The notes beneath the pieces were generated by a model. It was not told the DNA's origin. It saw only the letters and a program-made list of their open reading frames with translations, and made no database searches. Below, piece by piece: positions 1 through 7,366 of a stretch of 17,340 bases of DNA. This DNA comes from Firmicutes bacterium UBA1426 (GTDB taxonomy: Bacteria; Bacillota; Clostridia; Peptostreptococcales; Anaerovoracaceae), in contig DCUA01000166.1 of the NCBI GenBank assembly GCA_002329675.1, forward strand, positions 59,716 through 77,055, in the 5' to 3' direction. Within the stretch, counting starts at the first letter, position 1, and each line of letters starts with the position of its first letter. The translations under genes were made by a program, and so were the position numbers.

Positions 1-301
1 AATAGGAACAAAGCTGCAAACCAAGCAATATTAGCTTATGAATATCCAGTTTGCTAGCAAGCTGAAGAAACATCAATTCCGGAGACGCAACTACCATACC
101 ATCTCTTGATATCACTGCTCCAGAGGGTAAGTTAAGTTCGCACAGGTTCCTCGTTCTGCCTTTTCTTGGAGACCTTACACTTCGTTGAGAAACAACAAAA
201 CTGGCTGGATTTGCTCTACTAATTTCAGAACCCAACACAGCCTCAATATAGGGGATATTCCAAAAGGCAGCGGCCGAATAATAGCTTAAGTACTCTTTCA
301 T
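1..301 (-). CDS. Accessory protein, N-terminal part; AbiEi/endonuclease-like family (partial)
   Basis: An open frame of about 100 codons begins at the ATG at 299-301 and runs off the left edge with no stop, so only the N-terminal part is present. The readable part has the segment SPELMFLQLASKLDIHKL followed by LGLQLCSY near residues 75-100. I recall this pattern (SPE-FlqmA ... LG-ElCG-Y) from a widespread accessory family in Coriobacteriia and Clostridia, often labelled AbiEi-like antitoxin or endonuclease-domain protein. That assignment is from memory and unverified, and the function is unknown. An in-frame ATG at 317-319 gives six more residues; neither start has a clear Shine-Dalgarno site. 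A TATAAT box at 320-325 touches the upstream ATG, with TTTACA at 345-350 (19-bp spacer), which would favour the downstream start. The surroundings are AT-rich and unlike the core genes to the right, suggesting a transferred or variable locus. Confidence 0.55.
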   Translation of the reverse strand, partial: MKEYLSYYSAAAFWNIPYIEAVLGSEISRANPASFVVSQRSVRSPRKGRTRNLCELNLPSGAVISRDGMVVASPELMFLQLASKLDIHKLILLGLQLCSY

Positions 302-347
302 ATAGGCACTATAGCACATATTATATAGCTATACATGTTATATATGT

Positions 348-363
348 AAATATTGCAATATTT
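348..363. repeat. Perfect 16-bp AT-rich palindrome
   Basis: AAATATTGCAATATTT equals its own reverse complement. It lies about 30-45 bases upstream of the start of the partial accessory gene, a suitable place for an operator, but AT-rich palindromes also arise by chance. No regulator is visible. Confidence 0.45.
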
Positions 364-405
364 TACTATATTGTGAGGACCTTTTAGCTCACTGGGTAGA
401 TTTTG

Positions 406-425
406 TTTTATAAAGCTTTATAAAA
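406..425. repeat. Perfect 20-bp AT-rich palindrome
   Basis: TTTTATAAAGCTTTATAAAA equals its own reverse complement over all 20 bases, centred on AAGCTT. It lies about 105 bases upstream of the accessory gene start. It could be an operator for a dimeric regulator, a cruciform, or a weak terminator-like element. It has no continuous T-run suited to a strong intrinsic terminator. Confidence 0.5.
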
Positions 426-455
426 GCCTTTTAACTTCTAGTCCAAATCACGGTA

Positions 456-583
456 TGTTCAAATTTTCGATTAGTGCAGTGTAAATTGACCTTTTTTATT
501 AAAATTTGTGCAAATTTTCGATTAGTGCATTAATTTATGTTAATATTTGTAATTTATCACTGCATTAATCGATTTTTTGCTCA
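456..583. mobile_element. MITE-like unit with IS21-family-like end repeats
   Basis: Two 23-bp direct repeats at 456-478 and 507-529 differ at one base; both start TGT and end CGATTAGTGCA. A third, diverged copy lies inverted at 561-583, matching 18 of 23 bases. The unit is therefore bounded by TGT... on the left and ...GCTCA on the right, with no room for a transposase. IS21-family elements typically have TG...CA ends carrying several internal copies of a transposase-binding repeat, which this resembles; that link is inference. No target-site duplication is evident (left flank ...CACGGTA, right flank TTTAATG...). Alternatively these are clustered binding sites for a regulator. Confidence 0.4.
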
Positions 584-773
584 TTTAATGTGAGAAATGG
601 TGTATCCTCCGTTTTTCTACCCATTGCTGAAGCTCTTCTTCCTGCACCCGTATAGCGGGTGGATACCTTTACAACAAGACAGGGTGCCGCTTTGTCTGTA
701 CAACGCAACACCCTGTCTTTATGTTCAGTTCATGATTCAAACCTGTTGTAATTTGAATTGATGATCAGCCAGC
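584..773. other. Intergenic region downstream of ppdK
   Basis: No complete gene is seen. It contains a short hairpin CACCCG-tatag-CGGGTG (645-661), the larger stem-loop annotated separately at 676-719, and a smaller AT-rich hairpin ATTCAAA/TTTGAAT (735-741 with 752-758). A 27-codon minus-strand frame at 588-668 resembles the C-terminal end of an HTH protein and is treated as a finding. The gene that often follows this cluster in relatives (ppsR, dnaG or rpoD) is not here. Confidence 0.5.
676..719 (-). terminator. Probable terminator stem-loop after ppdK
   Basis: An 11-bp perfect stem (AAGACAGGGTG at 676-686 pairs with CACCCTGTCTT at 709-719) encloses a 22-base loop that itself holds a TTGT/ACAA mini-stem. 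It sits 55 bases beyond the ppdK stop. The base of the stem is followed on the minus strand only by GTTGT, and on the plus strand by TATGTT, so the U-tract is weak. It may act in either direction or serve as an mRNA 3' stabiliser. Confidence 0.5.
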
Positions 774-3404
774 TTATTTCTTGCTCTTGATCGCTGCCTG
801 AGCTGCTGCCAGCCTTGCAATCGGCACACGGAAAGGCGAGCAGGAGACATAGTGCAGTCCGGCATTGTGGAAGAACTCTACAGATGCGGGATCGCCGCCG
901 TGCTCACCACAGATACCCAGTTTGATTTCGGGTCTGGTTTTCCGGCTCAGTTCCACTGACATCTGGACCAGTTTTCCTACACCATTCTGATCGAGCCTTG
1001 CGAAAGGATCGTTCTCATAGATCTTCTTCTGATAGTAAGCTTCAAGGAAACCGCCGGCATCGTCTCTGCTGAAACCGAAGGTCATTTGTGTCAGGTCATT
1101 GGTTCCAAATGAGAAGAATTCTGCTTCTCTGGCAATTTCATCGGCTGTTAAAGCCGCTCTCGGAATCTCCAGCATGGTTCCAACCATGTATTTCAGATCA
1201 ATACCTGACTTTTCAATGAGAGCATCTGCTGTTTCCACAACGATGTTCTTTACATAAGCCAGTTCCTTGACTTCTCCTACCAGCGGGATCATGATCTCAG
1301 GTACCAGATTCCACTCGGGATGCTTCTTCTGCACGTTAATAGCAGCTTCGATGACTGCAGTGGTCTGCATCTCAGCAATTTCAGGATAGGAAACCGTGAG
1401 ACGACAGCCTCTGTGACCCATCATCGGGTTGAACTCGTGAAGTGAAGTGATGACAGCTTTCAAAGCTGAAACTTCCATCTTCATTTCTTCTGCTAATGCT
1501 TCAATGTCATCTTCCTCTGTGGGCAGGAACTCGTGAAGCGGGGGATCCAGGAAACGAATGGTAACGGGAAGCCCTTCCATAGCCTCGTAAATTCCTTCAA
1601 AATCACTTCTCTGCATGGGAAGCAGCTTAGCCAGTGCAGCTCTTCTCTGCTCCTCTGTCTTGGAAACGATCATCTCACGCATTGCAGCGATCCTGGTGGA
1701 ATCAAAGAACATGTGCTCTGTACGGCAAAGGCCGATACCTTCCGCTCCAAACTTTCTCCCCTGGGAAGCATCATGAGGTGTATCCGCATTTGTTCTCACC
1801 TTGAGAGTTCTGATCTCATCCGCCCACTTCATAATTCTGTCGAAATCGCCGGAAATAGAGGCATCCACTGTCGCGATGGCCTCTCCGTATATGTTTCCTG
1901 TGGATCCATCAAGGGAAATGAAATCGCCTTCCTTGAACTCTTTGCCACCTAATGTAAATGTCCTGGACTCCTCATCGATACGAATCTCACCACAACCGGA
2001 AACGCAGCAGGTACCCATACCTCTGGCAACAACAGCTGCATGGGAGGTCATACCGCCACGGACTGTGAGAATACCCTGGGAATGGTGCATTCCTTCGATG
2101 TCCTCCGGAGAGGTCTCAAGGCGTACCAGAATGACCTTGGAGCCGTTCTTGCCCCATTCTGCGGCGTCGTCTGCAGTAAAGACCACCTGACCGCAGGCAG
2201 CTCCGGGAGAGGCAGGCAGACCTGAGCCGATGGGTTTTGCAGCTTTCAGTGCTGACGCATCAAACTGAGGATGCAGAAGTGCATCTAACTGCTTGGGATC
2301 GATCATTGAAACAGCCTCGGAAGGAGTGATCATGCCTTCGTCTACCAGGTCACAAGCGATTTTCAGAGCAGCAGCCGCCGTTCTCTTTCCGTTTCTTGTC
2401 TGCAGCATGTACAGTTTACCTTCTTCGATGGTAAACTCCATATCCTGCATATCTTTATAGTGCTTCTCTAAAGTGTATACGATTTTGTAGAACTCTTCAT
2501 AAGCTTCAGGGTTGATCTCCTTGAGATGGTCGATGGTCTGGGGTGTTCTGATACCGGCCACTACATCTTCACCCTGTGCATTCATAAGGAACTCGCCATA
2601 AAGCTTGGCTTCTCCGGTAGCCGGATTTCTTGAGAATGCAACGCCGGTGCCGGAAGTGTCTCCCATGTTTCCGAATACCATTGCTTGTACATTGACCGCG
2701 GTACCCCAAGAGGAAGGAATATCGTTCATCCTCCTGTAATATATAGCTCTGGGGTTGTTCCAGGAACGGAAAACGGCTCTTATAGCACCAAAGAGCTGTT
2801 CAACCGGATCGCTTGGGAATTCCTCTCCGATTTTGTCTTTGTATTCCTGTTTGAAGAGTTTGCATAGGGCTTTGAGATCATCGGCATCCAGATCTGTATC
2901 CAGGGTTACACCCTTTTTTTCCTTCATCTCGTCGATGAGCTTCTCGAAATAGGACTTTCCAACCTCCATAACTACATCGGAGTACATTTGAATAAATCTT
3001 CTATAGGAATCATAGGCAAACCTGGGATTGTTGGTCTTTTTTGCAAAGCTTTCCGTAACTTCGTCATTGAGACCCAGGTTCAGAATGGTGTCCATCATGC
3101 CGGGCATGGAAGCTCTTGAACCGGAACGAACTGACACCAGAAGAGGATTGTTTACATCACCGAATTTCTTTCCGCTTATCTCTTCAAGCTTGCTGATATA
3201 GCTCATTATCTCAGCACGGATTTGATCATTGATGACTTCTCCGTCTTCGTAATACTGTGTACAGGCTTCCGTGGTAACGGTAAACCCCTGGGGTACAGGC
3301 ATTCCCAGATTCGTCATTTCTGCCAGATTAGCACCCTTGCCTCCCAATAGTTCCCGCATGGTACCATTGCCTTCTCGGAACAGATAAACATACTTTTTGC
3401 TCAT
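774..3404 (-). CDS. ppdK: Pyruvate, phosphate dikinase
   Basis: Interconverts pyruvate + ATP + phosphate and phosphoenolpyruvate + AMP + pyrophosphate in the cytoplasm; in anaerobes it often runs glycolytically. The 876-residue length is typical. The N-terminal nucleotide-binding domain shows GGKGANLAEM (21-30) and SVRSGSRASMPGMMDT (91-106). The central phosphohistidine domain has GGMTSHAAV (450-458), with His455 the phosphorylated residue and the adjacent Thr453 the usual target of the regulatory protein. The C-terminal PEP/pyruvate barrel carries FGTNDLTQMTFG (766-777) and the catalytic Cys832 in ICGEHGGDP. All key residues are present, so the enzyme should be active. A strong AAAGGAG site precedes the ATG and overlaps the glyQS stop, with a 15-base gap between the genes, so the two are probably cotranscribed. 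The regulatory gene ppsR, common nearby in relatives, is absent from the window. Confidence 0.98.
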   Translation of the reverse strand: MSKKYVYLFREGNGTMRELLGGKGANLAEMTNLGMPVPQGFTVTTEACTQYYEDGEVINDQIRAEIMSYISKLEEISGKKFGDVNNPLLVSVRSGSRASMPGMMDTILNLGLNDEVTESFAKKTNNPRFAYDSYRRFIQMYSDVVMEVGKSYFEKLIDEMKEKKGVTLDTDLDADDLKALCKLFKQEYKDKIGEEFPSDPVEQLFGAIRAVFRSWNNPRAIYYRRMNDIPSSWGTAVNVQAMVFGNMGDTSGTGVAFSRNPATGEAKLYGEFLMNAQGEDVVAGIRTPQTIDHLKEINPEAYEEFYKIVYTLEKHYKDMQDMEFTIEEGKLYMLQTRNGKRTAAAALKIACDLVDEGMITPSEAVSMIDPKQLDALLHPQFDASALKAAKPIGSGLPASPGAACGQVVFTADDAAEWGKNGSKVILVRLETSPEDIEGMHHSQGILTVRGGMTSHAAVVARGMGTCCVSGCGEIRIDEESRTFTLGGKEFKEGDFISLDGSTGNIYGEAIATVDASISGDFDRIMKWADEIRTLKVRTNADTPHDASQGRKFGAEGIGLCRTEHMFFDSTRIAAMREMIVSKTEEQRRAALAKLLPMQRSDFEGIYEAMEGLPVTIRFLDPPLHEFLPTEEDDIEALAEEMKMEVSALKAVITSLHEFNPMMGHRGCRLTVSYPEIAEMQTTAVIEAAINVQKKHPEWNLVPEIMIPLVGEVKELAYVKNIVVETADALIEKSGIDLKYMVGTMLEIPRAALTADEIAREAEFFSFGTNDLTQMTFGFSRDDAGGFLEAYYQKKIYENDPFARLDQNGVGKLVQMSVELSRKTRPEIKLGICGEHGGDPASVEFFHNAGLHYVSCSPFRVPIARLAAAQAAIKSKK

Positions 3405-3419
3405 AATCTATTTCTCCTT

Positions 3420-4823
3420 TTAAAATAATATCTTGTCTTCGATGTAACCCTTGATTTCCGATATGGGCAGTCTGATCTGTTCCATCGTATCCCTGTCTCG
3501 AATGGTTACGGTTTGATCCGTCTCTGTGTCGAAATCCACAGTGATGCAGAAAGGCGTCCCTATCTCATCCTGCCTTCTGTAGCGCTTGCCAATGCTCCCC
3601 GGCAGATCGTAATCCACCATGATGTATTTGGAGAGCTCTTCGTGAAGCGCTGAGGCGGCCTCACTCTGCTTCTTGGTCAGCGGAAGTACAGCTGCTTTGA
3701 AAGGCGCCAGAGCCGGGTGGAAACGAAGTACCACACGCTTGTCCTCTTTCCCGTTAACATCCACAACCGTCTCTTCATCATAGGCATCACACAGGAAAGC
3801 CAGCGTCATGCGATCTGCGCCGAGAGAAGGCTCTATGCAATACGGTACATACTTTTCGTTGGTTTCCGGGTCCAGATAGGACATATCCTGGCCGGAGTGT
3901 TCCTGGTGCTGTTTCAGGTCGTAGTCGGTACGATCAGCGATACCCCAGAGTTCTCCCCAGCCAAAGGGGAATTTGTATTCGAAGTCTGTAGTGGCATTGC
4001 TGTAATGGGAGAGTTCTTCCTTTTCATGGTCCCTGAGCTTGATGTTCTCCATATTCATGCCAAGTGCTTTCAGCCAATCTGCACAGAAATCTTTCCAATA
4101 TGCAAACCACTCCAGATCTGTCCCTGGTTTACAGAAAAACTCCAGTTCCATCTGCTCGAATTCTCTTGTCCGGAATGTGAAGTTTCCGGGAGTGATCTCG
4201 TTCCGGAAGGATTTACCGATTTGTCCGATTCCAAAAGGAATTTTCTTACGTGATGTCCTCGCCACATTTTTGAAATTGACAAAGATACCCTGCGCTGTTT
4301 CCGGCCGCAAAAAGAGCTCAGCCTGGGAGTCTTCTGTAACACCCTGAAAGGTTTTGAACATAAGGTTGAATTTACGGATAGAAGTATAATCGCTCTTGCC
4401 ACAGTCCGGACAAGGGATTTGCTTTTCTGCAATGAACTCCTCAAGCTTTTCATTGGACCAGCCATCCACCGACACAGACATTTCATCCTGTGATTTAATG
4501 TAATCCTCGATGAGCTTATCCGCACGGAATCTGGATTTACAACTCTTGCAGTCGATGAGAGGATCGGAAAAGCCACCTACATGCCCCGATGCTACCCAGG
4601 TCTTGGGGTTCATCAGAATGGCCGAATCCAGACCTACATTATACTTGGATTCCTGGATGAATTTCTTCCACCAGGCCTGCTTGACATTGTTTTTCAGTAA
4701 TACTCCGACCGGTCCGTAGTCCCAGGTGTTTGCCAGCCCTCCATATATCTCAGATCCGGGAAATACAAAACCTCTGGACTTTGCCAACGCTACGATGACG
4801 TCCAATGTAAACTCTTTGCTCAT
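3420..4823 (-). CDS. glyQS: Glycine--tRNA ligase, homodimeric type
   Basis: Charges tRNA-Gly with glycine using ATP. At 467 residues it is the single-chain alpha2 enzyme rather than the two-gene GlyQ/GlyS tetramer. Class II motifs are clear: motif 2 lies in [19 protein letters not shown] (206-224), motif 3 is GADRMTLAF (335-343), and RPETAQG (173-179) helps bind substrate. An inserted zinc-binding region uses Cys92/Cys95 (CKSC) and Cys138/Cys141 (CPDC). The anticodon-binding domain fills roughly residues 370-467. The ATG is chosen because MSKEFTLD matches the usual family start; the upstream GGAG lies about 12 bases away, which is rather far. There is no T-box or glycine riboswitch in the 56 bases separating it from the DUF4342 gene. 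Synteny with recO upstream and ppdK downstream agrees with Clostridia. Confidence 0.97.
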   Translation of the reverse strand: MSKEFTLDVIVALAKSRGFVFPGSEIYGGLANTWDYGPVGVLLKNNVKQAWWKKFIQESKYNVGLDSAILMNPKTWVASGHVGGFSDPLIDCKSCKSRFRADKLIEDYIKSQDEMSVSVDGWSNEKLEEFIAEKQIPCPDCGKSDYTSIRKFNLMFKTFQGVTEDSQAELFLRPETAQGIFVNFKNVARTSRKKIPFGIGQIGKSFRNEITPGNFTFRTREFEQMELEFFCKPGTDLEWFAYWKDFCADWLKALGMNMENIKLRDHEKEELSHYSNATTDFEYKFPFGWGELWGIADRTDYDLKQHQEHSGQDMSYLDPETNEKYVPYCIEPSLGADRMTLAFLCDAYDEETVVDVNGKEDKRVVLRFHPALAPFKAAVLPLTKKQSEAASALHEELSKYIMVDYDLPGSIGKRYRRQDEIGTPFCITVDFDTETDQTVTIRDRDTMEQIRLPISEIKGYIEDKILF

Positions 4824-4879
4824 ATTATCTTATTGCTCCAATCTCAGTTTTTAACTTCTTATAATGTATCACAGTTACT

Positions 4880-5488
4880 CTATTCTGTCTTGTTATCATC
4901 AGCTGCATCGTCTTCTTCAATATCTTCATCGTCGTCAGAATCATCACTCTCGCAGCATTCCTTTTTCACTGCTTTATTTATTGCTTCATTGGCTTTTGAC
5001 TTTACACTTTCAAATACGTCGGTGCCTTTCTCTTTTACTTCATCGGCAATGACAGAACCTTTCTCTACCACATCTTCAAAAGTATCCGTTGCGATTTCGC
5101 TGATGTCGACGACGTCGCCGTTGTCTTTGACCAGTTCAATGGTGCACTTGGTGCCGAAAACTGCAATGATGCCGGCAACAGCTGCCCATGGGGCCAAAAC
5201 GGAACCGATGATGCTGACGCTGACCGGTAAATTCAACATGACTTCATCGCCTTTTCTCACGATGATCTTTGAAACGTTGCCTTTACGGATAGCATTCTTG
5301 ATCTTTTCCACAATAACAGCACTCTGCTCGCCCAGTTTGCTTTTTGCTTTGATATCGATGGATTCTTCGATTGCGATGATGGCATCTACAACACTTCCGT
5401 CAGTTGACTCCAAAGCTTCTTTCGCTTCTTTGTAGCTTACACCGGTTCTATCCTTTACCAATTCAATCTTCTCAAGTGTGATTTCCAT
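4880..5488 (-). CDS. DUF4342 domain protein with N-terminal UBA-like domain
   Basis: A 202-residue protein of unknown function. Residues 1-45 (VKDRTGVSYKEAKEAL...DGSVVDAI) resemble the UBA/TS-N three-helix fold found at the start of EF-Ts. Residues about 70-140 match what I know of DUF4342: a basic stretch (KIKNAIRKGNVSKIIVRKGD), then a hydrophobic Gly/Ala/Pro segment around SVLAPWAAVAGIIAVFG that could sit on or in a membrane, then a lysine/valine-rich part. The C-terminal 25 or so residues are almost all Asp/Glu/Ser, an acidic disordered tail. The start is preceded by AAAGGAAAGGGG. It sits between recO and glyQS, 56 bases from glyQS and 65 from recO. That neighbourhood is otherwise translation and repair, but no direct role can be inferred. 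The domain assignment is from recall. Confidence 0.8.
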   Translation of the reverse strand: MEITLEKIELVKDRTGVSYKEAKEALESTDGSVVDAIIAIEESIDIKAKSKLGEQSAVIVEKIKNAIRKGNVSKIIVRKGDEVMLNLPVSVSIIGSVLAPWAAVAGIIAVFGTKCTIELVKDNGDVVDISEIATDTFEDVVEKGSVIADEVKEKGTDVFESVKSKANEAINKAVKKECCESDDSDDDEDIEEDDAADDNKTE

Positions 5489-5553
5489 AATACAAACCCC
5501 TTTCCTTTATATCCTGAGCGTTAACATACTTACTTAAATGAGATCGTCTTCGT

Positions 5554-6303
5554 TTATCTGCGGTCCATACATTCTTCACTCTTCAGACAACTGATATCCA
5601 GGTGGTACTCTATGTAACTCTTCAGAACTTCTTTGATCCACTTCAGCGTATCATCGTCCAGTGCCAGGTTTTCCAGCTGCGATAAAGGTCTTTGCGTCAA
5701 AAATTTGATCACGTTTACTATACCAAATCCCGTATCGTAAATCAATCGTTCCTTGCTGTCAGACAAGGTTTTACATGACTCACAAACAAGTCCTCCATCC
5801 GAAACGCAGAATCCTGTGAGCTTCTCTTCCGCACCGCATAGCACGCAGCTGTCCAGCCTGGGTGCACTGCCACTCAGCTCCAACGCTTTCAGCTGGTAAG
5901 CGACCAATAAGGTTTCGTGTTTCTTTGTGCGCTTTTCCATCATCTCCAGAAACTCCGCCAACAGGAGAAACAGTCTTGGCGCCGCTGCTTCTTCAGGCAG
6001 CAGTTTATCTGTAAACTCCATTCCGAAGGAGGCGCAGAGATATTTATCGATGTCTTCCCCTATCGGATAGTGGCTGGCTATGGTTTCACCACCGTTAACG
6101 TGATAATGACTTCCGGTCTTATTGATCTGGTACTTGCCATAGGTGAATGGACGCAAAGCTAAAGCGGAACGGTTCTTTCCTCCCTCGCTGATAGATGTCC
6201 CTGCACTGATCTTACCATATCGTTTCGTAAAGATTACGAGCATTCGCCTGCCGCCTGCAATCTTTATCTGTTTCAGAATAATGCCTTCCGTTTCTGCGTA
6301 CAT
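5554..6303 (-). CDS. recO: DNA repair protein RecO
   Basis: RecO anneals single strands and works with RecR and RecF to load RecA at gaps and breaks. The 249-residue length fits. An N-terminal OB fold covers about residues 1-80 (ETEGIILKQ, FTKRYGKI). A helical middle follows, and then a four-cysteine zinc module: CVLC (153, 156) and CESC (174, 177), with a further Cys166 between them. The ATG at 6303 has AAGGA six to seven bases upstream and starts only 8 bases after the era stop, so it should be translated from the era transcript. The era-recO order is widely conserved in Bacillota. Confidence 0.95.
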   Translation of the reverse strand: MYAETEGIILKQIKIAGGRRMLVIFTKRYGKISAGTSISEGGKNRSALALRPFTYGKYQINKTGSHYHVNGGETIASHYPIGEDIDKYLCASFGMEFTDKLLPEEAAAPRLFLLLAEFLEMMEKRTKKHETLLVAYQLKALELSGSAPRLDSCVLCGAEEKLTGFCVSDGGLVCESCKTLSDSKERLIYDTGFGIVNVIKFLTQRPLSQLENLALDDDTLKWIKEVLKSYIEYHLDISCLKSEECMDRR

Positions 6304-6311
6304 GAGAATCC

Positions 6312-7202
6312 TTATTCTTTCCGGTATCCGAATTCAGACATTGAAAATGAACTGTCTCTCCAGTTCTCCCTGACCTTCACCCAAATTTCCAGATATACCT
6401 TAGTACCCAGTAGTCCCTCAATCTCCATCCTGGCACTTTTGCCGATGCCTTTCAGCTTCTTGCCATCTTTACCGATGACGATCCCTTTGTGAGACTTCTT
6501 TTCACAATAGATTACAGCTCCTATGCTGGTCAGATTTTTATTTTCCTCATACCTTTCAATATCCACTGCTATACCATGAGGTATTTCATCCTCCAGATAG
6601 AGCAGCGTCTTTTCACGTATGATCTCGCTGACCAGGAATTTCTCAGGATGGTCGGTGATCATGTCTTCGGGGAAAAACATCGGACCTTCCTCTACCATAT
6701 CTTCAATGGAGCGGACCAGCGACTGCACGTTCTTGCCCTGCAATGCTGAGATCCCGAAAATCTTATGGAACATTCCCATTTCATCATATGCGTCATAGAT
6801 GCTGCGAAACTGATCCGGCGGTAATTTATCGATCTTGTTGATCACTAATATCACAGGCGTTTCCGTCTGCTTCAGAAGTTCAAGTATATATTGGTCTCCC
6901 GGGCCGCTCACATCATCCACGATAAAAATTATCACATCCACTTCCTTCAGTGTGTTGACTGCCATTTCCGTCATGTAGCCACCAAGCTTGGTGCGGGGCT
7001 TATGGATACCGGGAGTATCTATAAAAACCAGCTGGCAACCTGTGCCGTCCTCATCGATCCTGGTATAGATCCCTCTTATGCTGTTCCTTGTAGTCTGAGG
7101 TTTATCCGTGGTTATGGCAATTTTCTCACCTAGTATTGCATTTAGCAGAGTTGACTTTCCCACGTTGGGGCGACCAATAATTCCAATAAAACCTGATTTC
7201 AT
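6312..7202 (-). CDS. era: GTPase Era (ribosome assembly)
   Basis: An essential GTPase that binds the 3' end of 16S rRNA during 30S maturation. With the start chosen here it has 296 residues. The GTPase domain shows G1 GRPNVGKS (10-17), the switch region with TTDKPQTTRN (31-40), G3 DTPGIHKP (62-69) and G4 NKID (122-125). The C-terminal KH domain carries GKDGKKLKGIGKSARMEIE. An earlier in-frame ATG at 7220 adds MNTGVN but has no Shine-Dalgarno site. The ATG at 7202 has CAGGAG five to six bases upstream and gives the usual family start just before the G1 loop, so I take 7202. A long inverted-repeat element lies immediately upstream, between cdd and era, and would form part of the era leader in a polycistronic RNA. 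Confidence 0.96.
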   Translation of the reverse strand: MKSGFIGIIGRPNVGKSTLLNAILGEKIAITTDKPQTTRNSIRGIYTRIDEDGTGCQLVFIDTPGIHKPRTKLGGYMTEMAVNTLKEVDVIIFIVDDVSGPGDQYILELLKQTETPVILVINKIDKLPPDQFRSIYDAYDEMGMFHKIFGISALQGKNVQSLVRSIEDMVEEGPMFFPEDMITDHPEKFLVSEIIREKTLLYLEDEIPHGIAVDIERYEENKNLTSIGAVIYCEKKSHKGIVIGKDGKKLKGIGKSARMEIEGLLGTKVYLEIWVKVRENWRDSSFSMSEFGYRKE

Positions 7203-7227
7203 ATTTACTCCTGTGTTCATATATTAC

Positions 7228-7356
7228 ATTTTTGGAGCGTGGGGTTACGCTCCAGCGAGTGTAAGCAAGTGCCAACAGGGCAGGACGGGCTGATCTGATC
7301 CTATGGCACGCAGCGCACGGCTATCGAGCGGGAGAGTAACCCCACGCTCCAAAAAT
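7228..7356. repeat. Intergenic inverted-repeat element between cdd and era
   Basis: A 129-base element whose ends are perfect inverted repeats of 20 bases (7229-7248 with 7336-7355), extended by one A-T pair. The stem resumes after one mismatch as CTCC/GGAG. Inside, GTGCCA (7269-7274) pairs with TGGCAC (7304-7309), closing a further AGGA/TCCT stem. The left arm can also fold on itself: GGAGCGT (7234-7240) with ACGCTCC (7247-7253) around GGGGTT. Outer flanks are AT-rich, while the element is visibly GC-richer. On the minus strand it is followed by AAAAATG, not a U-run, so it is not an intrinsic terminator. It could be a MITE-like dispersed repeat or a structured RNA. No target-site duplication was seen. 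Confidence 0.75.
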
Positions 7357-7366
7357 TGATTTTATT

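Noticed and set aside
456..529. CRISPR array from the two 23-bp direct repeats
   Set aside because: There are only two direct copies, the third is inverted and diverged, and no cas gene is in the window.
3717..4253. 178-codon plus-strand open frame inside glyQS
   Set aside because: It lies entirely opposite a well-conserved essential gene and has no recognisable motif.
4824..4879. T-box or glycine riboswitch upstream of glyQS
   Set aside because: The gap is only 56 bases and contains none of the T-box or glycine riboswitch core motifs.
4833..5435. 200-codon plus-strand open frame opposite the DUF4342 gene
   Set aside because: It is rich in Ser/Leu, the mirror of the acidic and lysine-rich codons of the opposite gene, and shows no domain. 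The minus-strand gene has a good ribosome site and a recognisable family.
7203..7220. Longer era start at the upstream ATG
   Set aside because: No Shine-Dalgarno site precedes it, whereas the ATG at 7202 has CAGGAG at the right distance.
7228..7356. Intrinsic terminator between cdd and era
   Set aside because: The arms are over 80 bases apart and no U-run follows on the minus strand; it also lies within a continuous operon.
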